Of a stretch of 64,000 bases of DNA, positions 18,310-26,224 are shown piece after piece. The translations under genes and the position numbers were made by a program. This stretch comes from DATLNF01 sp963765815 (GTDB lineage Bacteria; Actinomycetota; Actinomycetes; BP-191): NCBI GenBank assembly GCA_963765815.1, contig CAVXXT010000008.1, positions 744,001 through 808,000 on the forward strand, given 5' to 3'. The first letter of the stretch is position 1, and every line of letters starts with the position of its first letter. The notes under the pieces are model-generated. The model had not been told where the DNA came from, searched no databases, and was given only the letters and a program-made list of their open reading frames with translations.

Positions 18310-18344
18310 TGTACATTGGTACTGTCAGATGTACACTTTGTACA
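18310..18344. promoter_or_regulatory. Triple TGTACA operator of the toxin-antitoxin module
   Basis: The palindrome TGTACA occurs at 18310-18315, 18330-18335 and 18339-18344, the last touching the antitoxin ATG. Antitoxins of the Phd/YefM type repress their own promoter by binding short palindromes of this kind, so these are probable autoregulatory sites. Confidence 0.65.
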
Positions 18345-18613
18345 TGGACGCACCCGTGACGGTCTCCGAGGCGCGGCAGCAGCTCGCGGCGATCATCGAT
18401 CGGGCTCGCGCCGAGCACGAGCCGGTCTATCTGGCCCGTCGCGGTCGTCGGGTCGCCGCGGTCATCGATGCCGACGACCTCGACCGGATCCTCGAGCTAG
18501 CCGAGGACATGGCCGACATCCGCGCCGCCGCCGACGCCCGAGCGGAGATGCTGGCCACCGGCGACGCGCCGATCCCTTGGGAGGCGGTCAAGGTCGACCT
18601 TGGCCTGACGTGA
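18344..18613 (+). CDS. Phd/YefM-family antitoxin
   Basis: An 89-residue protein from ATG 18344 (an upstream ATG at 18329 would add five residues but lies within the operator palindromes). The N-terminus VTVSEARQQLAAIIDRARAEHEPVYLARRGRRVAAVIDADDLDRI is typical of the Phd/YefM DNA-binding fold. The C-terminal 35 residues would wrap and neutralise the toxin. Its TGA overlaps the GTG of the toxin by four bases, so the two are translationally coupled. Confidence 0.88.
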   Translation: MDAPVTVSEARQQLAAIIDRARAEHEPVYLARRGRRVAAVIDADDLDRILELAEDMADIRAAADARAEMLATGDAPIPWEAVKVDLGLT

Positions 18614-18873
18614 CCTATCGGATCACCATGGCTCCTGCGGCGGCTCGTCAGCTGCGCAAGCTCGATCCGCAGGTGCGGCGCCGGATCCAGGCCGCCGTCG
18701 AGCTGCTGTCTCAGGAACCGCGACCGCCAGCTGCCCGGCAGCTGGTCGGCGGCGTGGGGGAGTGGCGAATCCGCACCGGCGACTATCGCATCGTCTACGA
18801 GATCCAGGACAACCAGCTGCTCGTGCTCGTCATCCGCGTTGCGCACGCCGCGACGTCGATCGGACGTAGCTGA
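18610..18873 (+). CDS. RelE/ParE-family toxin
   Basis: An 87-residue basic protein with the RelE fold pattern: YRITMAPAAARQLRKLDPQVRRRIQAAVELL, then RQLVGGVGEWRIRTGDYRIVYEIQDNQLLVLVIRVAHA. The WRIRTGDYRIVYEI segment and C-terminal positive residues match ribosome-dependent mRNA interferases of the RelE type. GTG start overlaps the antitoxin stop. Expected to cleave mRNA in the ribosomal A site when free of the antitoxin. Confidence 0.88.
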   Translation: MTYRITMAPAAARQLRKLDPQVRRRIQAAVELLSQEPRPPAARQLVGGVGEWRIRTGDYRIVYEIQDNQLLVLVIRVAHAATSIGRS

Positions 18874-18875
18874 CT

Positions 18876-19556
18876 TCAGCCCGGCAGCTGCCAGAAGTCG
18901 TCGGTCAGGCCGGCGTCGGCGAGCAGCTGCTGCGAGCGCTCCGCCGGCCGCGGTGTGTACACCTCGGCAAGCCGGTCGCCGTACCACGGCTGCGCGAGTC
19001 GCCATACGTCCGCGAGGGCGACGACCTCACCGCGTGACTGAGTCGTTCGCGCGCACCAGTCAGCGACGTGCGCCGGCTCGCAGAACGCGCGTATCTGCGA
19101 GCAGGTGTGCACGACGTCGGACCACCAGTCGCGCGCCGGCACGAGGAAGTGCACGACCAGCGCCGCGTCCGGCGGTCGAGCCGGCCCCGCCGTGTAGTCG
19201 AGTCGAGCGCTACAGCCCGGGCACGTCGTCTCGACCCGCACGTCAACGCCCACGGCGGCGCTGATGCCGAACGAGTCCCACGCGCAGCCGCCCCACCACA
19301 TCCGCTCGTCGGTCCCGTCGGTCGGCGTCACGACGAAGCCCATCGGCGCGGCAGAGAATGGGTGCGCCATCCGCACCGCGTCGCCGTCCGGGGTCAGCAC
19401 CACCGCATGTCGCGCCGCGAGCTCCCCGAGCGCCAGCTGCGCGTCTTCCGGAGTGAGTCCGCACCGCCGCGCGATCTCGCGCACCGACGGCGCGCGCCCC
19501 TCCGCGGCGAGCGTGTCGTACACCACCCGTCGTACGCCGGTCAGCCGCTCGTCCAC
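18876..19556 (-). CDS. MerB-like (organomercurial lyase family) protein
   Basis: A 226-residue protein. Residues 1-60 form a winged-helix-like domain and the rest resembles alkylmercury lyase. Cys91 and Asp94 in GGCAWDSFG and Cys152 in VVHTCSQIRAFC align by eye with the catalytic Cys96, Asp99 and Cys159 of the plasmid enzyme, which cut carbon-mercury bonds. An extra CPGC pair lies at 112-115. No merA, merR or transport gene is nearby, so mercury resistance is not established and another thiol-metal role is possible. GTG start overlaps the preceding small gene by 16 bases, making it the last gene of a four-gene unit. Confidence 0.78.
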   Translation of the reverse strand: MDERLTGVRRVVYDTLAAEGRAPSVREIARRCGLTPEDAQLALGELAARHAVVLTPDGDAVRMAHPFSAAPMGFVVTPTDGTDERMWWGGCAWDSFGISAAVGVDVRVETTCPGCSARLDYTAGPARPPDAALVVHFLVPARDWWSDVVHTCSQIRAFCEPAHVADWCARTTQSRGEVVALADVWRLAQPWYGDRLAEVYTPRPAERSQQLLADAGLTDDFWQLPG

Positions 19557-19828
19557 GGGGGAACGCTACGCCCGACCGACCTCCGCGGCGAGCACGGTTG
19601 CGGACGCCCTGAGTCGTTGCTTCCGGGGAACCTCATGAGCCATTCCCAGTAGGTGTCAGGTCGGGTCGACCAGTACACCTGCAGCGCTGCAAGAGGCAGC
19701 AGTGCGGCGACAGCTCCGTACTTGTGCCGGCTCAGGTTGAACGCGAAGAGGAATGCCACTGCCACCGCGCCGACGATCTTGGAGGTCTTCGACGGCGTGC
19801 GGTACGACCGGGGCGCGCGTGCAGCCAC
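19541..19828 (-). CDS. Small hypothetical membrane protein
   Basis: A 95-residue protein from GTG 19828, 9 bases after the preceding stop. Two hydrophobic segments (IVGAVAVAFLFAF and GAVAALLPLAALQVYW) are separated by a short NLSRHKY loop, suggesting a hairpin in the membrane. The last 30 residues overlap the start of the MerB-like gene and look low in complexity. No family recognised. Confidence 0.5.
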   Translation of the reverse strand: MAARAPRSYRTPSKTSKIVGAVAVAFLFAFNLSRHKYGAVAALLPLAALQVYWSTRPDTYWEWLMRFPGSNDSGRPQPCSPRRSVGRSVPPWTSG

Positions 19829-19837
19829 TACTCGACG

Positions 19838-20035
19838 CTACTCGGCGAGGAGGTCTGTCGCGGCGTCGAGCACCGCCTGAACCAAGGGGTGCTCGGCGTC
19901 GCAGGCCGGGCAGAGCGCCAGCGCGATCCACTCGTCGCCGACCCAGCGGCGCAGGTGGATGTGCTCCGACGTCCCGCAGCGACGGCAGACCCCGCCCGAC
20001 GCGCTCTCGAGCGGGGTCCGCGGGTCGGCCGGCAC
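19838..20035 (-). CDS. Small zinc-ribbon protein
   Basis: About 65 residues from a GTG at 20035, 14 bases after the stop of the secreted-peptide gene. Two CxxC pairs, CRRCG and CPACD, are spaced 28 residues apart around HIHLRRWVGDEWIALAL, a zinc-ribbon layout. The rest is a short C-terminal helix (VQAVLDAATDLLAE). The start is uncertain because no strong Shine-Dalgarno is visible. Function unknown. Confidence 0.5.
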   Translation of the reverse strand: MPADPRTPLESASGGVCRRCGTSEHIHLRRWVGDEWIALALCPACDAEHPLVQAVLDAATDLLAE

Positions 20036-20049
20036 TGCGGGGATGCCGA

Positions 20050-20187
20050 TCAGCAGCAGACCGGCGGGCCGAACCCGCCGGGCAGCGGGGGAACCTCGAC
20101 CGGGTCGGCCATCGCCGGTGCCCCGAGGCAGGTGAGCGAGACGGCGATCGAGGTGACGAGCAGGGCGATCCGAGCGGCGAGGCGCAT
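20050..20187 (-). CDS. 45-residue secreted peptide ending in Cys-Cys
   Basis: ATG at 20187 follows a strong GGAGGAAAG. The product begins MRLAARIALLVTSIAVSLTC, a signal peptide cut near APAMA, leaving a Pro/Gly-rich mature peptide of about 18 residues that ends PPVCC. The Cys at position 20 could alternatively be a lipobox cysteine (SLTC). Too short for standard gene finders, but the ribosome site and signal are convincing. It heads the operon ending with the MerB-like gene. Confidence 0.6.
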   Translation of the reverse strand: MRLAARIALLVTSIAVSLTCLGAPAMADPVEVPPLPGGFGPPVCC

Positions 20188-20213
20188 GAGCTCTTTCCTC
20201 CGTGGGCGTGATG

Positions 20214-20232
20214 TTTGACAACATGAGTCAAA
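20214..20232. promoter_or_regulatory. Operator-like inverted repeat in the divergent promoter region
   Basis: TTTGAC at 20214-20219 is matched by GTCAAA at 20227-20232 with 7 bases between, and a further TGTCAA lies at 20249-20254. This AT-rich island sits between the secreted-peptide gene and the divergent XRE-type regulator, a natural place for autoregulation by that regulator. The TTGACA within it may also act as a -35 element. Confidence 0.5.
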
Positions 20233-20282
20233 TATTGTGACTACGCTTTGTCAATCCAGCGTTCGACCAGAGGGGACCAGCG

Positions 20283-21710
20283 GTGACCGTTCTGGACGGC
20301 GACGCGGAGTTCGGGCGTCGCGTGAAGGCACTTCGGGTGAGTCGGGGGATGTCGCAGGCCGAGCTCGCCGGCGAGGCGATGTCGGTGAGCTACGTCTCGC
20401 TGCTGGAAAGCGGCCGGCGTACGCCGAACGACCGGGTCGTCGCGCACCTCGCCGAGCAGCTCGGGGTCGCGCCCGGGGTGCTGCTCGAGGGGGAGCACGC
20501 GAGCACGCGATCCGACCTGCTGCTCGACCTGCGCTTCGCCGAGCTGGCGCTCGCCAGCGGTGACGACGACACCGCCCGGGAGGGCTTCGAGGCGGTGCTC
20601 GGCCGGGTGACCCCCGACGACGCCGAGGCGGTGTGGCGCGCCGAGCGCGGGCTCGGCCGGATCGCCGAGCGGGTCGGCGACCTGGCTGAGGCGATCCGCC
20701 GGCTCGAGGAGCTCCGGGAACGCGGGGAGGACGACCCGGCCCGCTGGCCCTGGCTCGACGTCGTCATCGACCTGTCCCGCTGCTACCGCGAGGCCGGCGA
20801 CCTGGCCCGCTCGGTCGACGTCGCGGAGCGCGCGACCGCCGTCGTACGCCGTCTCGGCCTGGTCGCCGGCGCGGTGCCCCGGCTCGGGGTCACCCTCGCC
20901 GGCGCCTACCGCGAGCGCGGCGACCTGGCGCGCGCGACCTTCCTGCTCGACCGGGTGCTCGGCGGCCTCGACCAGGACTCGCCGCGGCGCGACCGTGGGT
21001 CGGCGCTGTGGAACGCCGCGATCGTCGCGGCGGAGCGCGGCCTCAAGGTCGACGCGTCCCTGCTCGCCGAGCGCGCGCTGGCGCTGTTCGCGGAGGAGGA
21101 CGACGCGCGCAGCCTCGCGCTCCTGCGGACGCTGAGCGCGTGGATCCTGCTCGACTCCGACCCGCCCGACGCGACCCGGGCCCGCACGCTGCTGCGACAG
21201 GCGCACACGTCGCTGCGCACCGTCGGGTCGGATACCGACGTCGCGTACGCCGAGACCGAGCTGGCCCGCGCGGAGCTGCAGCTCGGCGACGCCGAGTCGG
21301 CCCGGCGGTGGGCGGTCAGCTCACTGGAGCGGCTCGGGGACGAGTCGAAGCTGGAGTCGGCCCGCGCGCGCACCGCGCTGGCCCAGACGCTCAACGCGCT
21401 CGGCGAGTCGGCCGCGGCGCACGAGGAGATGCTCCGCGCGGTCGCCGAGCTGGAGGCCGCGGCGGCCGGGCGGCAGGCGGCGAGCGCGTGGCGGGAGATC
21501 GCCGACGTCTGCGTGGCGGCAGGGGACCCCGCAGCAGCCGGCGAGTTCTACCGCCGCGCACTCGACGACGTCGGGGTGATCAGCTCCGCGCTGCGGCGCT
21601 GGGAGTCGGTCATGACGGCGGCGGAGGTGGGCACGGAGGCACCGGCCGCGACGGAGCGGCCGGCCGCCTCGACCGGTCGCCGCCGGAGGTCCGATGACCG
21701 AGCGAGGTGA
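20283..21710 (+). CDS. XRE-family regulator with tetratricopeptide repeats
   Basis: A 475-residue protein. The N-terminal helix-turn-helix (about 10-65) is FGRRVKALRVSRGMSQAELAGEAMSVSYVSLLESGRRTPNDRVVAHLAEQLGV. From about 75 to 450 it consists of helical pairs with TPR character (EGFEAVLGRVTPDDAEAVW, LGDAESARRWAVSSLERLG), like RRNPP or SARP-type peptide-sensing regulators. GTG start behind AGAGGGG. It is divergent from the operon encoding a secreted peptide at 20187, so sensing of a processed peptide is an attractive but unproven idea. Confidence 0.85.
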   Translation: MTVLDGDAEFGRRVKALRVSRGMSQAELAGEAMSVSYVSLLESGRRTPNDRVVAHLAEQLGVAPGVLLEGEHASTRSDLLLDLRFAELALASGDDDTAREGFEAVLGRVTPDDAEAVWRAERGLGRIAERVGDLAEAIRRLEELRERGEDDPARWPWLDVVIDLSRCYREAGDLARSVDVAERATAVVRRLGLVAGAVPRLGVTLAGAYRERGDLARATFLLDRVLGGLDQDSPRRDRGSALWNAAIVAAERGLKVDASLLAERALALFAEEDDARSLALLRTLSAWILLDSDPPDATRARTLLRQAHTSLRTVGSDTDVAYAETELARAELQLGDAESARRWAVSSLERLGDESKLESARARTALAQTLNALGESAAAHEEMLRAVAELEAAAAGRQAASAWREIADVCVAAGDPAAAGEFYRRALDDVGVISSALRRWESVMTAAEVGTEAPAATERPAASTGRRRRSDDRAR

Positions 21711-21888
21711 GGCCGCCCGCGCGTCGTACCGCCGGCTGCGCGAGGGCGACCCGACGTGGCACTTCTGCACGTCCTGCCCGCAGTGGCCGACCTCGGGCTT
21801 CGTCGAGCAGGCCGCCGAGCCGGGCGCAGCGGTGTTCTGCCGGGAGTGCTGGGCGAAGTACCTCGCTGGGGAGTGCACCTCGCCCTAG
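21694..21888 (+). CDS. Small CxxC-CxxC protein
   Basis: A 64-residue protein whose ATG lies 17 bases inside the end of the XRE-TPR gene. It has FCTSC and FCREC pairs 24 residues apart (zinc-ribbon spacing) and aromatic residues between. No family recognised. The overlap suggests translation coupled to the regulator. Confidence 0.6.
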   Translation: MTERGEAARASYRRLREGDPTWHFCTSCPQWPTSGFVEQAAEPGAAVFCRECWAKYLAGECTSP

Positions 21889-21957
21889 CGCAGTGTTCTC
21901 GGTCGAGCATCGCTGCGCCCCCGGCGCCGGCAGGAGATGATCCGCGCCGGAGGGGTG

Positions 21958-23772
21958 ATGACGACGACGGCACGGGTCATGGCGGGTGCTGCACTGACGG
22001 CACTTCTTGCGCTGCCGGGGGCTGCCCCGGCGTACGCGCAGGGGTTCGCGATCGAGCAGATCGAGTCCTACCGCGTCGTCATGCAGGTGCAGCCCTCCGG
22101 CATGATGCACGTCGTCGAGACGATCGACTACGAGTTCGGCACCAACTACCGGCACGGCATCTTCCGCACCATCCCGATCCGCTTCCACTACGACGACAAG
22201 TACGACCGGGTCTACCCGATCGACAACGTCCAGGTCAGCGGTAGCCGCGGTACGCCGACCGACACCGACGTGTCGACGTCCGGCGCCAACAAGGTCATCA
22301 AGATCGGCGACGCCGACAAGACCATCAGCGGGCGACACCGCTACGTCATCAGCTACGACGTGCGCGGTGCGATCAACCGCTTCGCCGACCACGACGAGCT
22401 CTACTGGAACGCGGTCGGTCTGGAGTGGGGAGTGGCCGTCCGCGACGTGTCGGTGACCGTCACCGGCCCGGGCGTCATCGGCAAGATCGCCTGCTTCGCC
22501 GGCCCCGAGGACAGCAGCCTGCCGTGCGACGCCGCGCGGAAGGACGCGAAGGGCGCGACCTTCGCGCAGACCGTGCTCCCGGCGTACGCCGGTGTGACCG
22601 TCGTCGTCGCCCTCCCGGCGAACGCCGTGGCCGAGCCCGGGCCGGTCCTCAAGGAGCGGTTCGCGTTCGAGCGCGCGTTCGCGGCGACCCGCACGTCGGT
22701 CGGGCTGACCGCGGCGCTGCTCGCCCTCCTCGTCGCGGCGGTCGTGCGGCTGTCCTGGCGCACCGGACGCGACCGCCGCTTCGTCGGTGAGGTGCCGGGG
22801 CTGCTGCCGCCGGTCGGCGTCGAAGGCACGGAGGAGCCACGCCCGCTGTTCACCGAGGCTGCGGGGCCGGTGGAGTACCAGCCGGCAGAGGGGATGCGGC
22901 CCGCGCTGATCGGCGTGCTCGTCGACGAGCGCGCCGACCCGCTCGACGTCACCGCGACCATCGTCGACCTCGCCGTACGCCGATACCTCCGCATCGACGA
23001 GCTGCCGCGCAAGTGGTTCTTCTCGCGGCAGGACTGGCGGCTCACCCGGATGGACCCGCCGGAGGGCGACACGACGTACCAGTGGGAGGACACGCTGCTC
23101 GAGGCGCTCTTCGGCGGTCGCAACCACGTCGACGTGTCGGACCTGACCAACAAGTTCTACACGTCGCTGGCGAAGATCCAGAAGCAGCTGTACGACGACG
23201 TCATGGCGCGCAAGTGGTTCACCCGGCACCCCGACAAGGAGCGCGGCCGCTGGTTCGCGATCGGCGCAGTCGCGACCGCCGCGGGGATCGGGCTCACCGT
23301 GCTGCTGGCGAAGTACACGCACCTCGCGCTGGTCGGGCTGCCCTTCGTCCTCGCCGGGCTGGTGCTGCTCGCGCTCCACCGGCGTATGCCGCGCCGCACT
23401 GCGCGAGGCAGCGCCGCGCTGGCGAAGGCGCTCGGCTTCCGCGAGTACCTGCACACCGCGGAGAAGCACCAGCTGCAGTTCGAGGAGGGCGCCGGCATCT
23501 TCGCCCGTTACCTGCCGTACGCCGTTGTCCTCGGCGAGACGAAGCGCTGGGCCCGTGCTTTTGAAGGACTGGGCGCGCAGGCGGGTGACCAGGTCTACTG
23601 GTACGGCGGTCCGAACGGCTTCGACGCGACGCACTTCTCCGACTCGATCTCGGCCTTCTCCACCGCGACCTCGGGCACGGTCGCGTCGACGCCGTCGTCG
23701 TCGGGGAGCAGCGGCTTCAGCGGCGGATCTTCCGGCGGCGGTGGTGGCGGGGGCGGCGGCGGCAGCTGGTGA
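21958..23772 (+). CDS. DUF2207-family predicted membrane protein
   Basis: About 604 residues from ATG 21958 (GGAGG four bases away; an upstream ATG at 21937 has no usable site). Signal peptide about 1-29, an extracellular DUF2207 beta domain (about 30-240, starting FAIEQIESYRVVMQVQPSGMMHVVETIDYEF), one membrane helix near 245, a cytoplasmic winged-helix-like stretch, two more helices near 440-475, and a Ser/Gly-rich tail ending GGGGGGGGGGSW. Members are widespread membrane proteins of unknown role. The gene stands alone. Confidence 0.85.
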   Translation: MTTTARVMAGAALTALLALPGAAPAYAQGFAIEQIESYRVVMQVQPSGMMHVVETIDYEFGTNYRHGIFRTIPIRFHYDDKYDRVYPIDNVQVSGSRGTPTDTDVSTSGANKVIKIGDADKTISGRHRYVISYDVRGAINRFADHDELYWNAVGLEWGVAVRDVSVTVTGPGVIGKIACFAGPEDSSLPCDAARKDAKGATFAQTVLPAYAGVTVVVALPANAVAEPGPVLKERFAFERAFAATRTSVGLTAALLALLVAAVVRLSWRTGRDRRFVGEVPGLLPPVGVEGTEEPRPLFTEAAGPVEYQPAEGMRPALIGVLVDERADPLDVTATIVDLAVRRYLRIDELPRKWFFSRQDWRLTRMDPPEGDTTYQWEDTLLEALFGGRNHVDVSDLTNKFYTSLAKIQKQLYDDVMARKWFTRHPDKERGRWFAIGAVATAAGIGLTVLLAKYTHLALVGLPFVLAGLVLLALHRRMPRRTARGSAALAKALGFREYLHTAEKHQLQFEEGAGIFARYLPYAVVLGETKRWARAFEGLGAQAGDQVYWYGGPNGFDATHFSDSISAFSTATSGTVASTPSSSGSSGFSGGSSGGGGGGGGGGSW

Positions 23773-23796
23773 GCCGACCCACGACCGGCGTACGCC

Positions 23797-24567
23797 GTGC
23801 CTGACTTCCTCACGACTCTCGCGCTCTGCGGCGCGGCTGCGCTCGCGGGCTGGGTCGACGCGGTCTCCGGCGGCGGCGGGCTGATCCAGCTGCCCGCGCT
23901 GCTGATCGCGCTGCCCGGCGCGGCGCCGGCGCACGTGCTCGCGACCAACAAGCTGTCCAGCGTGTGCGGCACGTCGGTGGCGACCGCGACGTATTACAAG
24001 CGGGTGCGGCCGGACCTGCGGACGGCGCTGCCCATGGTGGGCGCGGCGATGGCCGGCGCGGCCGGGGGAGCGGCCTGCGCGTCGCTGATCCCGTCGTCGG
24101 CGTTCCGCCCGCTCGTCCTCGTGCTGCTGGTGCTGGTCGCGGTCTACACGGTTCGCCGGCCCGACCTGGGAGCCGCGCAGAAGCTGCGGTTCAGCGGCCG
24201 CCGGCACTACACGGCGGCCGCGCTCGCCGCGCTCGCGATCGGCTTCTACGACGGGATCTTCGGGCCGGGCACCGGCAGCTTCCTCACCTTCGCGCTGGTC
24301 GGGCTGCTCGGCTACTCGTTCCTGCAGGCCTCGGCCAAGGCGCGCATGGTCAACCTCGGCACCAACGTCGGCGCGCTCATCGTGTTCTTCTCCCAGGGTG
24401 CGCCGATGGTGCGGCTCGGCCTGACGATGGGTGCGTGCAACGTCGCCGGCGGCTGGCTCGGCGCGCACACCGCGATCACCCGCGGCAGCCGCTTCGTCCG
24501 CGTCGTGTTCCTCACCGTCGTCGGCGGGCTGATGATCCGCATCGCCTACGACGTGATCCGCGGATGA
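23797..24567 (+). CDS. TauE/SafE (TSUP) family membrane exporter
   Basis: A 256-residue integral membrane protein of about eight helices in two repeats. Family marks include AGWVDAVSGGGGLIQLPALL near the N-terminus and its second-repeat counterpart GFYDGIFGPGTGSFLTFAL. Related proteins export sulfite, sulfonates or other small anions; the substrate is not evident here. GTG start 24 bases after the DUF2207 gene; the stop overlaps the next gene as ATGA. Confidence 0.88.
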   Translation: MPDFLTTLALCGAAALAGWVDAVSGGGGLIQLPALLIALPGAAPAHVLATNKLSSVCGTSVATATYYKRVRPDLRTALPMVGAAMAGAAGGAACASLIPSSAFRPLVLVLLVLVAVYTVRRPDLGAAQKLRFSGRRHYTAAALAALAIGFYDGIFGPGTGSFLTFALVGLLGYSFLQASAKARMVNLGTNVGALIVFFSQGAPMVRLGLTMGACNVAGGWLGAHTAITRGSRFVRVVFLTVVGGLMIRIAYDVIRG

Positions 24568-24971
24568 TGTCGGTCGTGCCGGTGAGATCCGCTCCCGCGG
24601 TCGACCGACGGGCGCCGTTCGTCGCGCTCGGCGTCGCGCTGGCCGGCTGCGCCTACCTCGCGGTCAACGACCCCAATGACCCCGGTGCGCTGATGCCCAC
24701 CTGCCCGACCAAGGCGCTCACCGGGCTGAGCTGCCCGCTCTGCGGCGGTCTGCGGATGACCCGCGGACTGCTGTACGGCGACCTGCGCGCGGCCGCGCGG
24801 GCCAATGCGCTGCTGCTCCTGCTCACGCCGGTGGTCGCGGTGCTGTGGGTGGTGTGGTGCCGCGACGCGCTCGCCGGCCGCCCCCGCCGGGCGATCCCCG
24901 GCGGCAGAGCGACGACGTACGCCGTCCTGCTCGTAGCTGCTGCATGGACCGTCGTCCGAAACGCAATGTGA
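24564..24971 (+). CDS. DUF2752 membrane protein
   Basis: A 135-residue protein starting in the ATGATG that overlaps the exporter stop. Three hydrophobic segments; the family motif is CPLCGGLRMTRGLLYGDLRAAARANAL, where the CPxCG pair and Arg-rich loop are conserved in DUF2752. Role unknown. Translational coupling with the TSUP exporter suggests a common process. Confidence 0.82.
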   Translation: MMSVVPVRSAPAVDRRAPFVALGVALAGCAYLAVNDPNDPGALMPTCPTKALTGLSCPLCGGLRMTRGLLYGDLRAAARANALLLLLTPVVAVLWVVWCRDALAGRPRRAIPGGRATTYAVLLVAAAWTVVRNAM

Positions 24972-25058
24972 CCTTGGTCAGGTGGTTCACTCAACAGCGC
25001 GGCCGGTGAGCGCCGACGCGGCCGGTGCGGAGGACTTTTCGTGCGCCTTCCGCTTGCT

Positions 25059-25121
25059 CTACTTAGCGGGCTTCTTGGGCTTCTTGGTCTCGCGACCGCC
25101 CTTGTCCTTCGACTTGCCCAT
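25059..25121 (-). CDS. 20-residue lysine-rich microprotein
   Basis: ATG at 25121 has GGGAG seven bases upstream. The product starts MGKSKDKGGRETKKPKK and ends PAK, a highly basic peptide without hydrophobic residues. Similar short MGKSKDKGG-type proteins are, as I recall, present in other actinobacteria, but no function is known to me. It lies 32 bases after the EamA transporter gene on the same strand and may share its transcript. Confidence 0.55.
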   Translation of the reverse strand: MGKSKDKGGRETKKPKKPAK

Positions 25122-25153
25122 GGCGGCACTCCCGTCTCGACGTTGACCGGGGC

Positions 25154-26134
25154 TCACGCTACTCGGGTCACGTCCGCCTCGCGCGCAAGCTCGGCGTCGA
25201 GCGGCTCCGGGGGCATCGGCGCACGCCGGGTGGTCACGATCAGCGCGACCCCGGCGATGATGACCGCGCTGCCGACGACCACGGGCGTGCCGATCGGCTC
25301 GCGCAGCGGCGGCAGCGCGCCGAGCGCCACCGCGACCACCGGATTCACGAAGGCGTAGGTGCCGACCAGCGACAGCCGCACGTTGGCCAGCAGCCACACG
25401 TACGCCGTGAACGCGACCAGCGAGCCGAAGACGAGCAGGTAGACGAAGCCGACCCAGGCGCGCGTGTCGACCTCGGACAGCCGCAGCTCGGCCGCGTCGC
25501 CGGAGACGACGCTGGCGATCAGCATCGCGACGCCGCCGCAGAGCATCTCCATCCCGGTCATGACCAGGGGCCGGCGAGGCATCGGCGCCTGGCGCGAGTA
25601 GAAGGACCCACTGGCCCAGCTGAACGCGGCGAACAGGCACATCGCGGCGCCGACCCGGTCGACCGACTCGCCGCGCGGGTCGGCCAGGATCACCACGCCG
25701 AGGAAGCCGAGCGCGAGCCCGACGACGCTGAGCCGGTTGAGCCGCTCGCCGCCGAGCAGGAAGGCGAGCAGTGCCAGCCACAGCGGCATCGTGGTGACCA
25801 GCACCGCGGCGACGCCGGAGCTGATCCGCTCCTCCGAGAGCACGACGAAGCCGTTGCCGCCGAGCAGCAGCGCGGTGCCGACGATCGCGGCCGAGCGCCA
25901 CTGCCGCCAGCCGATCGGGTCCGGCCGGCCGTCGCGGTGCGGCCGGCGCATCGCGAAGGCCAGCATCAGCGCGCCGGCCAGGATGAAGCGCATGGCGCCC
26001 ATCAGCAGCGGCGGCAGCCCGACGTCTCCGGTGTCCGCGCCGATCGCGTAGCGGATCGCGAGGTACGTCGAGCCCCACACGACGTAGACCGTCGCGAGCG
26101 CGGTCCACACGCGGGAGGTGCTCGGCGTACCCAT
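25154..26134 (-). CDS. EamA/DMT-family transporter
   Basis: A 326-residue membrane protein with ten predicted helices in two EamA repeats (VWGSTYLAIRYAIG at the start; SLVAFTAYVWLLANVRLSLVGTYAFVNPVVAVALG in the second). This pattern is like YedA/RhaT-type exporters of amino acids or metabolites. ATG start at 26134. Divergent from clpS. Substrate unknown. Confidence 0.9.
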   Translation of the reverse strand: MGTPSTSRVWTALATVYVVWGSTYLAIRYAIGADTGDVGLPPLLMGAMRFILAGALMLAFAMRRPHRDGRPDPIGWRQWRSAAIVGTALLLGGNGFVVLSEERISSGVAAVLVTTMPLWLALLAFLLGGERLNRLSVVGLALGFLGVVILADPRGESVDRVGAAMCLFAAFSWASGSFYSRQAPMPRRPLVMTGMEMLCGGVAMLIASVVSGDAAELRLSEVDTRAWVGFVYLLVFGSLVAFTAYVWLLANVRLSLVGTYAFVNPVVAVALGALPPLREPIGTPVVVGSAVIIAGVALIVTTRRAPMPPEPLDAELAREADVTRVA

Positions 26135-26224
26135 GCCTAGAACCTACGTACGGGCGCCACCGCATATTCCGCGGCGCCCCGGACGCCCATGATCTGGCAG
26201 GACCTGCGTGGGACGATGGCAGCA

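Noticed and set aside
21610..24468. A 952-residue open frame on the minus strand
   Set aside because: It lies opposite well-supported genes (DUF2207, TSUP exporter) and has Arg/Gly/Glu-rich composition typical of antisense frames in high-GC DNA.
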